In this document: positions 33,173 to 44,209 of the stretch, one piece after another
How positions within the stretch are numbered: the stretch's first letter is position 1
How the letters are laid out: every line of letters begins with the position of its first letter
Source: Toxorhynchites rutilus septentrionalis
Lineage: Eukaryota > Arthropoda > Insecta > Diptera > Culicidae
NCBI RefSeq assembly: GCF_029784135.1
Contig: NC_073745.1
Span: 61,850,218 to 61,914,217 of the forward strand
Length of the DNA stretch: 64,000 nt
Reading direction: 5' to 3'
The notes under the pieces: model-generated
Databases searched by the model: none
What the model was told of the DNA's origin: nothing
What the model saw: only the letters and a program-made list of their open reading frames with translations
Position numbers and translations under genes: made by a program

Positions 33173-33210
33173 GGCGCTTTTCAGGGCCATTAAACCTTCC
33201 AAAAAAGAGT
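33173..33210 (+). promoter_or_regulatory. Histone 3' stem-loop and downstream element, unit 1
   Basis: GGCGCTTTTCAGGGCC (33173-33188) is the histone stem-loop with one mismatch. A purine-rich AAAAAAGAG element follows at 33201, the spacing used for U7-dependent 3' processing. It lies downstream of H2A pseudogene 1. Confidence 0.7.
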
Positions 33211-33668
33211 TTAGGAAATACAGTTCAATGCTTTCTAAAACAATATCCAAAATAATAATAAAACACAAATTGATTTTTTCATAATTTGTTTGCCAGAATA
33301 TGATGAGTATGTGAATTTGGAAGTTGTTCTGAGCTTATTGATTTTCACCGATTCTTAAATTGCTTCTAGATTGAAAGTACAGTAATTTACACTTATCTCG
33401 ACATTTAGCTAATTGGACGGACCTGTATTGCGACATATTTAGTTGGACATTTTTGTAAACATAGAGTTCGGGGTCCAAATTATGAAATTATGAATTATGA
33501 GTGGTGGTAATGCGACGTGCCATTGAATGTAATTTACTGTAAAATATGTCACAAGCTGGATGGGAAGAAATTTTCCAACTGTGAAAGCTGTGGCGAGTGG
33601 CAAATGCAATCGCTAAACAGAAAGGTTTAGCCGAACAAGATGGGGATATCGAGTGATAACAAAACAAT

Positions 33669-33712
33669 AAACTCTTTAGATTGAAGATAATTTTGTGATC
33701 CTGAAAAGGACC
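33669..33712 (-). promoter_or_regulatory. Histone 3' stem-loop and downstream element, minus strand
   Basis: On the minus strand GGTCCTTTTCAGGATC (33712-33697) forms a six-pair stem with one G-T pair and a TTTC loop. AAAGAG follows at about 33677-33672. No histone coding sequence was recognised upstream of it on the minus strand. Confidence 0.6.
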
Positions 33713-33872
33713 CTTTTTAGCCTGCATGTGAATCCAACGAGCGAACAAGTCGTAATGAATGTATTTTTTTGCCATCGCTCCCTTTTAACGCTCATTCGTT
33801 CGTCTCGTTGGACTCGCCCCTCTGGCTGAGTCTGCCGATTTGTCTCTATCCTGTGAGTGTGTACCGCTAGAG

Positions 33873-33879
33873 TATAAAA
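33873..33879 (+). promoter_or_regulatory. TATA box upstream of H2A pseudogene 2
   Basis: TATAAAA in a CTAGAGTATAAAAC context, about 75 bp before the H2A-like coding start. Typical placement for a histone gene promoter. Confidence 0.5.
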
Positions 33880-33948
33880 CACGCGGACCCCAAAAAAATA
33901 TCTTATTTTCTTTCAAACCGTAAACCCGTGTGGTTGTACGGCATCGAC

Positions 33949-34215
33949 ATCGTGGACGTAACAAAGGAGGACAAGTTAAGGGAAAGGCAAAGTCTCACTC
34001 GAACCGTGCAGGTCTCCAGTTCCCTGTTGGTCGCATTCACTGATTGCTCCGCAAGGGTAACTAGGCCGAACGGATTGGTGCCGGAGCACCAGTATACCTA
34101 ACAGCGATTATAGAGTTCCGGCCGTCGGAGTGCTCGAGTTGGCTTGCAAAGCTGCTCACGACAATCAGAAAACCCTCATCAAGAACAGAGCAACTTCGGT
34201 TCGGCGCTCATCAAG
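33949..34215 (+). pseudogene. Histone H2A pseudogene 2
   Basis: The start codon is destroyed (ATCGTGGACG where ATGTCTGGACG is expected). The DNA then follows H2A through [21 protein letters not shown] and FPVGRIH, meets TGA, and continues with LLRKGN, AERIGAGAPVYL and a degraded tail to about 34215. It retains the segment deleted in pseudogene 1, so neither copy derives from the other in its present form. Confidence 0.85.
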
Positions 34216-34419
34216 GCAACAATTAGTTTCAGTGAGTGGCAAAGTGTTTCTCCGGCACGTTGCATTAAATGTAATTTACTGAACAACATGTCACAAGCTG
34301 GATGGGAAGAAATTTTTCAACTGTGAAAGCTGTGGCGAGTGACAAACGCAATAGCTAAACAGGAAGGTTTAACCGAACAAGATGGGAATATCGAGTGATA
34401 ACAAAAACACAACACCAAA

Positions 34420-34455
34420 GGTTCTTTTCAGAACCATCAACATATTCATAAAGAG
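34420..34455 (+). promoter_or_regulatory. Histone 3' stem-loop and downstream element, unit 2
   Basis: GGTTCTTTTCAGAACC (34420-34435) is a perfect six-pair stem with a TTTC loop. AAAGAG follows at 34450-34455. Better preserved than the coding region upstream of it. Confidence 0.75.
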
Positions 34456-34953
34456 TAAACAGTAAATCCATTTTTCAGGTAGATAGGTAGGTATTCACGT
34501 AGGAGAAGAAAATAAAACAATATATTTAAAATATATATTTAACAAAAGCTGTCCCCTTTGTATAGTCCTACGTCACTCCGGTTATGTCCCCGACATTACC
34601 CACCCGTCTTTTTGATTCCAGATGGCTTTCTAGTAAATGAGAAATATTATTCTAACGAATTATTTCTCTCAGTGTAACGATTATTCGATTAATCGATTAT
34701 TTGAGGCGATTAATCGTATCGAATAACAAACTACTGAAAAGTATTCGATTAGCTGATGAACGATTAATTTAAAAAATCGGGGATCACTAGGCACATCAGC
34801 TGATTCTTGTTTATTTAATTTTTTCTCGTTCGCCCCAGCGTGCTATTTTTTTCATATAGCAGCTGTGGCGGTATTGTTTTTATTTCTCTTTTCTGTATGG
34901 TGTTCGTTGTGTTGTGTAATAGCGTCCCGCTTTAATCTTTATTGGAATTGGCA

Positions 34954-36584
34954 ATGGAATGTTCTCTGTGTAAATTGGGGATTGTAATAAGCGATTTGCC
35001 AGTTTGCTGTATCGGGAAGTGTAACGGTGTGTTCCACTACCGCTGTACTTCTCTTACTAAAGCAACGGCAAAGCTTATCACGGATAATGTAAATGTATTG
35101 TTCAAATGCAATGACTGTCTCAAGACGGGTCTATGGTACTAGGTGAGGCCGTTTCGTCACTAAGTTGGTTAGGGGAGCGGTATATGAAAACAGCACGGAA
35201 GAAAGTAGAAGGGGAATTATTTGCTTGTAGCGTGAAAGAGACAGACTGATCACGAGCGAGCTTCGGCAATAGCGTATTGTGTTTTGTTTACAAACAAAAC
35301 ACAGTAGACTTCCAAGATGGCTGAAGAGTGGTTTTAGCAAGTTGGCCCACCTTAGTATATACTTCTAGGCGCCTTGGACTGTCTATCGGACCAGGGTTGT
35401 GGTGAGCAGAGCGATGTTATTTCGGATGTGCGTAAGATAGAAAAAGAGGTGATGAAATTATCTTCACTCTCTGACTCGCTTACGGGCATGCGAGATCAGA
35501 TCGCTGCTCAGATAGACAGCGCGTTAAAGTGCGGTATGGAAGAATTGAGACAAGATGTAAATGGGTCTCTTGAAAAATTGATTTGTGAGAAATTGGAATC
35601 TATGACTAGTTCTATTTTAACAATTAACGCGCAACAATTAATTTAGCTGCAAAGAATGACTTGCTCATTGAACCTGGTACAGTTCATTCTGAATCGCACC
35701 AGAATATTCCGAAACGTAAGAAACGAAAATTTCAAAATAATGATGATGATAATGTACATCAAAATAAAATAAGTTTTGCGGATGTTGTTAAAAGTGCGAA
35801 CACTTCTAACAACAATAAGATAATGGGTTATAGTAAAAGTACTAGTATCATGCAAAGTAATCGTAAGACTCATCCGGTTATTGTAATCAAGCCTAAAGAG
35901 TCCAAACAAGCTTGCGAGGATACTCGGAAGCATTTGAAGACAAAATTAGATCCAAGAACACACAAAATTAGTAATTTCAGAAATGGAAGAAATGGCTCCA
36001 TCATTGTTGAGTGTGCAACTGGAGCTAATAAAGACAATGTGAAAGATGACATCGAAAGCAATTTGGGTGAGAAGTATAGTGCTGTTGTTCCCATATCGGT
36101 GCCCAGATTAAAAATCGTGGGCATGAGCGATCAGCATTCCTCCGATGTTTTCATTGATTACCTCCGAAGTCAGAATGAAGGCATCGAAATAAAAGATGTA
36201 AAGGTTTTAAATGTGTACGAAAATCCACGCTTCACCTACAATAAGTTTACTGCTGTAATTGAAGTAGATGTTGACACATATAACTGTTTATTGAACGCGA
36301 AAAAAGTAAATGTGGGGTTCGATCGGTGCTCCGTAGTTCCTGCGATTAATGTATTAAGATGCTTCAAATGTGGAGAATTTGGACACAAGAGCACGGATTG
36401 CAAACAAAATTTTGAAACGTGCTCAAGGTGTAGTCAGAAACACAAGACATCTGAATGCAAGTCAACTGTGTTGAAATGTGTTAATTGTTTGAAAATGAAT
36501 AAAGAACGGAAATTGAATTTGGACGTCAATCATGCCGCATTTAGCTCTGAATGTTTAGTATATCAGAGACTTTTTAATATTTAA
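34954..36584 (+). pseudogene. LINE ORF1 (PHD-like finger plus CCHC knuckles), interrupted
   Basis: The first ATG is at 34954 (MECSLCKLGIVIS); the next 60 codons hold a Cys/His pattern ending CNDC that resembles a PHD finger. A MITE-like insert follows (35134-35356). A coiled-coil-like stretch (KIEKEVMKLSSLSDSLTGM) leads to a stop at 35646 and a shift. The frame from 35661 to 36584 then carries CFKCGEFGHKSTDC, CSRCSQKHKTSEC and a third Cys cluster. Nucleic-acid-binding particle protein by family knowledge. Confidence 0.75.
35134..35356. mobile_element. MITE-like insertion with internal palindrome
   Basis: The ends TACTAGGTGAGGCC and inverted TACTAAGGTGGGCC define about 220 bp that break ORF1 of the LINE. 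A 12-bp stem (TGTGTTTTGTTT and its complement around AC) lies at 35278-35303. The target duplication could not be fixed. Confidence 0.5.
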
Positions 36585-36633
36585 AAAGAGCAGCTTGCAT
36601 TTCAATAAATAGCAACCAGGTTCCAGAAGAATT

Positions 36634-38204
36634 GTGAACCAATATTATATTTTATATTTGAATATTGCGGGACTGTCAACAAACTACGTAGCGTTACATC
36701 AGATTGTTGAGGAAAAGCGTCCATTTCTAGTCCTTTTGTCTGAAACACACATTGTTGAAATAGAATCATTTGATCAGTATAGTATTCCGGGATATAATGT
36801 TGCTGCGTGTTTATCACATTCTAGGCACACTGGCGGTGTTGCTATTTATGTCAGAGAATCAGTTCAATTCAATCTTCGCCTCAACGAAGTGTTTGATGGT
36901 AACTGGTTTTTGGGCATTACAGTTGAACATGGCATGAAGATGGGTAATTTTGGTGTTTTGTATTATAGTCCCAGCTCAAGCGACTTGCGTTTTGTTGAAA
37001 TTTTAGAAAACTGGCTTGAAATGTTCCTTGACTCTAGCAAATTGAATATATTAGCTGGTGATTTCAATATTAATTGGCGTGATGACTACAATTCGAACCA
37101 TTTGAAGCGTGTATCCGATTGTATCCGACTTCAATTTGAAACAAACAGTACATGAATTTACGCGCATTTCCAGGCACAGTAAAACTTTAATTGATCATGT
37201 TTATTCCAATTTTGATACTATTTACACAGTCACGGATACCAATTTGAAAATAACCGATCATGAGACTTTAATTATCAATATTGTAGATAATCTCGTGGTA
37301 AACGAAGATGTTGTGAAATTAAAGTGCTGGAGGAAATATTCGAAGCATGCTGTTTCGAATCTCGTAGTGAGAAGCCTGGATTTTCCATTCGAGGTCGGTA
37401 ATTTAGATGAATCATCAGCTGTTCTAACTAATACCTTGAAAGAGTGTACAAATCGGCTTGTTACGCAAAAATTTTAAGTATAAGCAATTGAAATTGAACA
37501 TAAGTAAAACTAAATATATGGTAATCTCGCGAAATCGTTTAAATGAAAACGTCTCCATCGTTATTGATAATGAGACTATTGATCGAGTTCGGGACATTAA
37601 ATATCTTGGCGTGATTATTGATGACAAACTCAAGTTCAACACTCACATTGACAATGTCATCAAGAAAATTGCCAAGAAGTATGGAATCTTATGTCGATTG
37701 AAAAACGATTTAACTATTCGCAGCAAAATACAGCTATACAAATCAATCATCTCTCCTCATTTAGACTTTTGCTCTTCCATTTTATTTTTAGCCAATGACA
37801 CACAAATATCGAGATTACAGCGCTTGCAAAACAAAATAATGCGGTTGATACTAAAATGTAACAGATTCACTTCCTCATCTTTAATGTTGGACGCTCTGCA
37901 ATGGTTATCCGTGAAGCAAAGAATTGTTTATTTAACTATGGTGTTCATTTTTAAAGTAATTAACGGTTTGCTGCCTCGATATTTGTGTGATCGAGTTGAA
38001 AGAGGAAGTGACTTTCATAGTTATAACACTAGAAACGCGAATGAAATAAGAACACCTAATTTCTTGTCATGTGCTTCACAAAATTCGTTGTACTTCAAAG
38101 GAATAAATGTGTTCAACTCGATGCCAAGACATATTAAATGCGCAACAACACTTACAGAATTTAAGAGGCACTGTATTTCACATGTAAAAGCTGTGTTCTC
38201 TTAA
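36634..38204 (+). pseudogene. LINE ORF2 with endonuclease and RT tail, core RT deleted
   Basis: The endonuclease part reads LYLNIAGLSTN, LLSETHI, YYSPSSSD and AGDFNINW (36634-37155). It continues after a shift (IDHVYSNF, ITDHETL) to LVTQKF at 37477. From there it joins straight to KYKQLKLNISKTKYMVIS and runs to SHVKAVFS at 38204. The catalytic RT region, including the YADD-type motif, is missing. Copy 2 keeps the intervening sequence, which shows this is a deletion. Confidence 0.8.
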
Positions 38205-38926
38205 CAGCTGAACGAGTTTTTGTTTATTTTTATGATGAAGATCTTTACTGACGAAGTTTTATACGAACGGATAATTTAATGTGGACATTTTTTTTGCAGT
38301 TTGTTTTCAATATTTTCAATGAATCGGACGAAGTTTTTTTTTGAACGGATTATATTATGTAGATTATTTAATTTTTTTTTAAATCATCTTTTTTTAAATT
38401 TGTATTGATCTCTATTATGTCTGTCATGATCTTGGTGATGATGGACTATTTTTATTTTTATTTTGTCGTTCTTATAGTTGTATTAGTTAAAAAAAAAAGT
38501 AGTCTACAAAAGTTTGAGCGTCGCGCGCGAGACACAGATATAAAGGATATTAAATTGAAAGTTTTTTTTAAGCGCCGGTCTAGGAATTTTTCGTAAAGGA
38601 AATTTTTTCGATTTCTCTGAATGAGGGTATTCACAGTCAATCTAAAACAAGGCTGGCAGTTGGACTTGTGCTCTGGTGGACCACTTGGCTGCAAGGGCCT
38701 CGTCGGGACCGTATCGGCTCTGTGGCGGACATGACTGAGTATTGGCTTTTTTTGGACATTGCAATTTTTTGAACTTATATCTGTAAATAAAATCAGTTCG
38801 TTTTTCATGTTTGCTAAACTGATTTCAATGTTGAAAAAACAAAAATTATCTTTTAGATAACTCGTCTTGCTCAAACCTCTGTAGGGGAAGGAGGCGGGAC
38901 CATCATCTTCATCATCATCATCATCA

Positions 38927-40215
38927 ATATGAATCTGTAAATATATTTTATAATGGCCAAATGAAAGAAAAGGTTCTATTCTATCCAAAAAACCACATTA
39001 ATTTTGCGAAAAAGTACCATTTTGAGTAATGAGAAACTGTTTAATGGCCAACAAAGCTTAAGTGTTCGGAATTTGAGACAAAACGGTATGTGCCACATAA
39101 TTATTTGGGGAATCATCAAGGTAGCTGGGATGTTATGAGTTATTTGGGTTCGCGTGCCAATCGCAAAACTACCTTCAACAAGGTTGACATCCGCGCTAAT
39201 CTTGATCATAATGAAGCAATGTAACAATTTTAGAGGTTATTAAGATTAATAGAAACGGTTTATTACGCTTATTCAGCACCGAGAAAATTTAGTTTGATTT
39301 CGCTTGCCAGTAGCTGAACTTTTTTTTTAAGAATGACAGCTGCGCTTATCTCGAGCATGAGAAAGTAATGCAATTTGATTCGAGGCCAGTAATATTGATA
39401 GAAACCGTTTTTTGAGAATAGCGCAAAATGGTTAGAAGTATTTATATATTTAGTTGCTTCAAGCCACCAATGTATGGCTCTGTATACATGCTATGTTGAA
39501 CCTGGTTGATACTGGTGCCCCAACAATATCGCACCTATAGCCATTTTCGGAGCATCGCCACGGTAACACACAAATGCAACGATAAAAATGAAACATCGCG
39601 AGAATGACCGTTTCTCGAAATCTCGGTCAGAACTGATTTGGGAATGTTTTGGTGGCCCTAAGAAGGGCCGTTTTGTCTGGTTGTTAAGTATTGTTTGTTC
39701 ACTCCACCAGTATTCATAACCGAGTGATAATGATAGAAGAATGGTGATTAGTCATTGGATGGTGCGTATCACGATAGAAGATGCCAAAGTGGAATGAGAT
39801 ATGATGAAAGTCACCCTCTTTGGCCCTGGACAAGATGGCTCCTGTGTTATGTATGGATGAAATAAAGAAAAAAAAAGCTCATCAATGTAATATAAGATAG
39901 TTAATATTATCGAACACAAGTTTTCTCACCAGAAAAAAAGTGTTACTCTAGTATAGAGAAAATATATTTAAAATGGAAAAGGTAATTTCATTTACAATTT
40001 TTTACTTTCTGATTATTTATTCAACACATTTCCATTTTCGCTTCAAACCCAACGGAACACGACGCTACATGCCTCAATGCGAATTTCAAAAAGCTCCCCC
40101 TACTTCCATTTGTTTGCAATGCCGCAATTCTCCCAGGCAGCTTGGTTTAGATGTCTTTGTTAGGGAACACAATTCGGTGGGAACAAAAGTTCCTACTTTG
40201 ATGTATTTGCATTGT
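38927..40215. other. Unassigned intronic DNA with old repeats
   Basis: No gene. TTCGGAATTTGAGACAAA at 39064 also occurs near 31690. A segment near 39300-39370 recurs inverted at about 47860-47920. Two monomers of the 95-bp repeat lie inverted at 40060-40215. Confidence 0.4.
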
Positions 40216-42233
40216 TAACGTCGAATCTGCAGCTTTAACATTCTCCAACGTTCTGGCATATGTTATCGATAGATATGTGCCGAAAAAGAAATGCCACCAT
40301 GCATCCCGCAAACCATGGCAGACATGTGTGCTTCGACGACTGAAATCAATGAAGAGGGCCGCCTTGAGAAATTTCACCACACACCGCACACAAATTCTTC
40401 AATATCAATATGCGCGAATCAACCACGAATATAAACGTGTTGCGAAGCAATCTTTCCTACATTATCAGCGTCGTGTACAGAGAAAACTCAAATCACATCC
40501 CAAACAGTTTTGGAAATTTGTCAACGAGCAGCGCCATTCAGCCGGTTTGCCATCGTCTATGGCATTCAATGGAATCGTGGCCTCTACGCAACGGGATATC
40601 TGCAACCTATTCTCAGATAAATTTGCCAGCGTTTTCACCGATGAGAGTTTGAGCGACGAACATATCAGGCATGCTGCTGGCTACGTCCCTCTCTCCAACC
40701 AAACCCTGAGTAGAGTTGACATCAGTTTGGAGATGATTTCTAGGTCGTTCTCGAAACTCAAAGCGTCGTTCAATCCGGGACCTGACGGAATCCCATCAGC
40801 TTTTCTCAAAACGCACATGAATGACTTGTTGACCCCGCTGCTCCAAATATTCCAGCTTTCCGTGTCTACTGGCGTTTTTCCGACCTGTTGGAAACTATCG
40901 CATATGTTCCCAGTCCATAAGAAAGGAAATAGACGGGACGTCAATAATTATCGTGGCATTACTTCGCTTTGCGCTTTGGCTAAATTGTTTGAACTCGTTA
41001 TTATGGAACCGCTCAACGCTCTCAGCAAGCCGTACATTAGCACTGACCAGCACGGATTCACGACGGGTCGCTCCACCACCACAAATTTACTGTGTCTCAC
41101 CTCCTACATTACCAATTCTATGTTACAATACGCTCAAACGGACGCCATTTATACAGATTCGACTGCGGCCTTTGATAAATTGAACCACCGTATAGCTGTT
41201 GCCAAACTCGACAGGCTTGGGATTAACGGCAACCTTCTGCGATGGTTCCAATCATACCTCACTGGCCGCCGACTAGCCGTCGTTATTGGCGACTGTCAAT
41301 CCTCTCTATTTGCTGCTACTTCTGGCATACCACAAGGTAGTCATCTGGGTCCGCTGATTTTTTTTTATCTATTTTAACGACGTAAATTTGGTGATTGAAG
41401 GACCACGACTGTCATACGCAGATGATCTGAAAATTTACCTTCGGGTCTGCTCGATTGAAGATTGTCACTTCCTTCAGAGACAGTTGGATGCTTTCGCCGA
41501 TTGGTGTATGCTCAACCGCATGGATGTAAACCCCGCTAAATGCTCCGTCATCTCGTTCTCGCGCACGAGAAAGAACATATTGTATGTCTTGCGTGACTCA
41601 GAAATCGAGCGCGTTAGTGAAGTCAAAGACCTAGGGGTAATATTGGACACGCAACTCTCGTTCAAACCGCACATCTCGTTCATTGTCAATAAAGCGACCA
41701 GAACTCTTGGATTCATCTTCAGAATTGCCAAAAATTTCACTGACATCTACTGCCTCAAATCTCTCTACTGCTCTCTATCTCGCTCTGTTTTAGAGTATGG
41801 TTCTGCAGTTTGGACTCCTCACTACAACAATGGCGTCGAAAGAGTTGAGTCTGTTCAACGAAGGTTCGTGAGATATGCACTCCGCAGATTGCCGTGGACG
41901 GACCCCTTCCGATTACCGAGTTACGAGAGTCGTTGTCAGTTGATTAACCTGCAACCTGGAGATACAGCCAGAGCTCTGTTCATAGCTGATGTTTTGCAAG
42001 GACGCATCGACTGTCCCGTTCTCTTGGAGAACATCAATATCAACGTCCGACCTCGAGCTCTCCGGAATAATGCGATGCTAATATTGCCCGTACAACGTAC
42101 GAACTACAGCATGTTTGGTGGATTTAGTGGTTTGCAAAGATTATTCAACAGAGTGACCATGTTGTACGACTTCCATTTATCCCGAACGCTTCTTCGCCGG
42201 AGGTTTAGCTCTTTTTTTTCTGAACTAGTTTAA
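40216..42233 (+). pseudogene. Reverse transcriptase of the truncated LINE, one frameshift
   Basis: The RT runs from about 40280. FNPGPDGIPSAFL, VNNYRGITSL, DSTAAFDKLNH and SGIPQGSHLGPLIF are in the first frame (to 41377). After a shift in the T-run near 41360, SYADDLKIYLRV, NPAKCSVISF and VKDLGVILD follow to 42233. The catalytic DD pair is intact. One homopolymer slip and the 5' truncation are the only obvious damage, so it is fairly young. Confidence 0.8.
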
Positions 42234-42365
42234 TTTACCATAGGTTTTTAGTTTCGATGTTAGTTTTATTATGTGACGAACTTATGTAGTGTAACATTCA
42301 TGTTTAGATATAAGTAACATCATTGGGGCCTTCACAGCCTGTTGATGAATAGACAATAAACGAAT
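40216..42365 (+). mobile_element. 5'-truncated LINE (clade unassigned)
   Basis: It begins in the linker before the RT domain (VESAALTFSNVLAYVIDRYV), so the endonuclease is lost, and it ends after AATAAA near 42354. It lies directly against monomers of the 95-bp repeat. Confidence 0.7.
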
Positions 42366-42383
42366 ACCGATTTCTGTGTATCT

Positions 42384-42775
42384 TCAATTTCGACCAATCA
42401 GAACGAGGTATTTCCGTTTGAAGATTTTTCGATTGTTTGATAGTTAGTATCATATGATATATTATTTTAACCATTGTGATGAATTGTTATGGAGTGCTCA
42501 GATCGATTGATGCAAATGTCTCGTAAATCCGTCAGGAAATAACTGTTCAATCATTGTAAGTACATAAGCTGCCGCATGTGTCGTCAATTTCGACCAATCA
42601 GAAGTGGGTATTTTCACTAGGATAGGGGTTGCGATTTTTCAATTGTTCGATAGTTAGTTTCATGTCATATATTATTTTATTCAATGTAAAAAATTGTTCT
42701 GGAGTGCCAAAATTGATTGACGCAAAAATCTCATCAATCCATCATGAAATAACTGAGCAATAATCGTTTAAAATT
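42384..42775. repeat. Two-copy tandem repeat, 200-bp period
   Basis: TCAATTTCGACCAATCAGAA starts at 42384 and 42584, and the following ~170 bp match with scattered differences. Non-coding. Confidence 0.65.
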
Positions 42776-43084
42776 GGACAATTTTCACGATGCACTCGGT
42801 TTTTGATTTTCAATTTGCACCCCAAGGACGTAATCCTACGCCAAAGCTAAGAGAATGTTGCATCGGAAAGGGGGGTGGAGATTGCAATGATAGATCCACA
42901 GCGAGTGAAATATTCGCTCGCGTCCACAGTTCGACGGGGATCAAATTTGACACAAAATGAGAAGAATGAGAAAGGCAATTCATTCCCACTCGACTCTCGC
43001 CGGCAACGATGTTGCTTCGATGATCACCAGTGTACTTACTGTGCCAGGGTGGAATTTACGTCGCAAATTGCAATTACGTCTCTT

Positions 43085-43379
43085 TGCAATGAAACACAAA
43101 TTTCTGCATAACTCGTGAATTAATCAAGCAGACGAAACCAAATTAGGCATATGGATGTTTAAGGGTGCAATCAATGTTCCTATGATGGTTAGACACTCCA
43201 CCCCCTTCTCTAATGAAAGACAAATTCTGCATAACTCGAAAACTAATCAAGCAAATGGAGCCAAATTTGGCATGCGAAGGTTTTAGTAGACAAGAAACGT
43301 TTCTTGAGTGGTTTGACACTCCTCCTCCTGATAACGAAAAATAAATTTTGAACGGAATGAAGTTTGCCGGGTCAGCTAG
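43085..43379 (+). mobile_element. Helitron-like 3' part
   Basis: Units with ACAAATTTCTGCATAACTCG lead to the 3' end GAAGTTTGCCGGGTCAGCTAG with T following at 43380. Same family as 12360-12969. Confidence 0.5.
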
Positions 43380-43639
43380 TTTTTCGCAAAAACGATGATT
43401 TGGCACCCATAATGAAAGACGTAGTCATGAACAAGTCAAGCACCCATAATGAAAATGCATTACTTGAGAAGGCTCTATCTCGAAAAATATGAGAGCAAAT
43501 TATGAGCGGATTGAAGAGATTCATTCGTTAGAGAATTTCTGATAATTTCTCATATGACTTTTATCAATATGTGAGCAATTGATAGCAAAATATCGTTAGA
43601 AGTGAGAAGACACGAATTCCTAATTCGATTATTACAACC

Positions 43640-44170
43640 AAATCCGCGATGGTCCAATAAATCGCCAATAAAGCTAAATGAACCAAAGTACTGCGTCAAG
43701 AGTGATTGAAATGTTAAAACACAACTTCAATGCTAATAAACTAGCTGGTGCGGGTCGCTAGAAAGGATTTAAATATCCAGAAACGGTGAAGAAAGTAGCT
43801 TACAGATAAATCCTGGACTCTCTAATCGTAAAATAGCGGTAAAACAGAATTGTAGTGAGAGAACAGTTCGAAGAATGAAAGCCAGTTCCTGATCAAAACG
43901 CAGCACAAAATATAGAAGCTAAATAACGGACAAGAAAGTTAAAATCAAATTTTTTTTGAGAAAAAAAAGGTTTATTATGAATGGCGAAACATAAGTATTG
44001 TGTGATTTCTCTCAACTCCCTGATCAGGAATTTTATTCAGCGATGAATCGAGGAGATGTCAACGAACAATTCAAAACAGAAAAGAAGTTAAAGTTCCCAA
44101 ATAAGTTTCTGGTTTGGCAGGCGATTTGTAGTTTTGGTGCCAAAGCAATTTTGACCAGTGGGAAAATATA
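43640..44170 (+). pseudogene. Ancient ITmD37E-related transposase remnant
   Basis: Broken frames give SQLPDQEFYSAMN, TEKKLKFPNKFLVWQAICSF and GAKAILTSGK. These line up with the FRQLPGLLFFS..KFAKKYMVWQAICSCGKRSAPF region of the ITmD37E copies. It is much more diverged than copies A-D and has many stops; the termini were not found. Confidence 0.55.
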
Positions 44171-44209
44171 AATTCTAACATATTCTTATACAGCCATTCC
44201 ATGCAAAAC

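Larger units (their letters stand above)
31894..34789. mobile_element. hAT-like element carrying histone H2A sequences
   Basis: The ends are TAGTGATCCCCGAT at 31894 and its inverted copy at 34789 (one base different further in). A perfect 8-bp duplication GGCACATC flanks it (31886-31893, 34790-34797). An 8-bp target and a YARNG start fit hAT transposons. Subterminal CGATTAATCG repeats line both ends. No transposase is seen. Inside lie a hairpin at 32068-32192, two H2A-derived pseudogenes and three histone stem-loops. It seems to sit in the 5' UTR of the LINE at 34954. Confidence 0.8.
34800..38926 (+). mobile_element. CR1-group-like LINE, copy 1, internally deleted
   Basis: It comprises ORF1 with a PHD-like finger and zinc knuckles, an endonuclease, the C-terminal part of the RT protein, and a 3' UTR ending TGTAGGGGAAGGAGGCGGG then a (CAT)n tail at 38901-38926. 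The same 3' end and tail close copy 2 near 51745. The 5' UTR probably continues to the left of the hAT-like element. The clade call is tentative. Confidence 0.75.
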
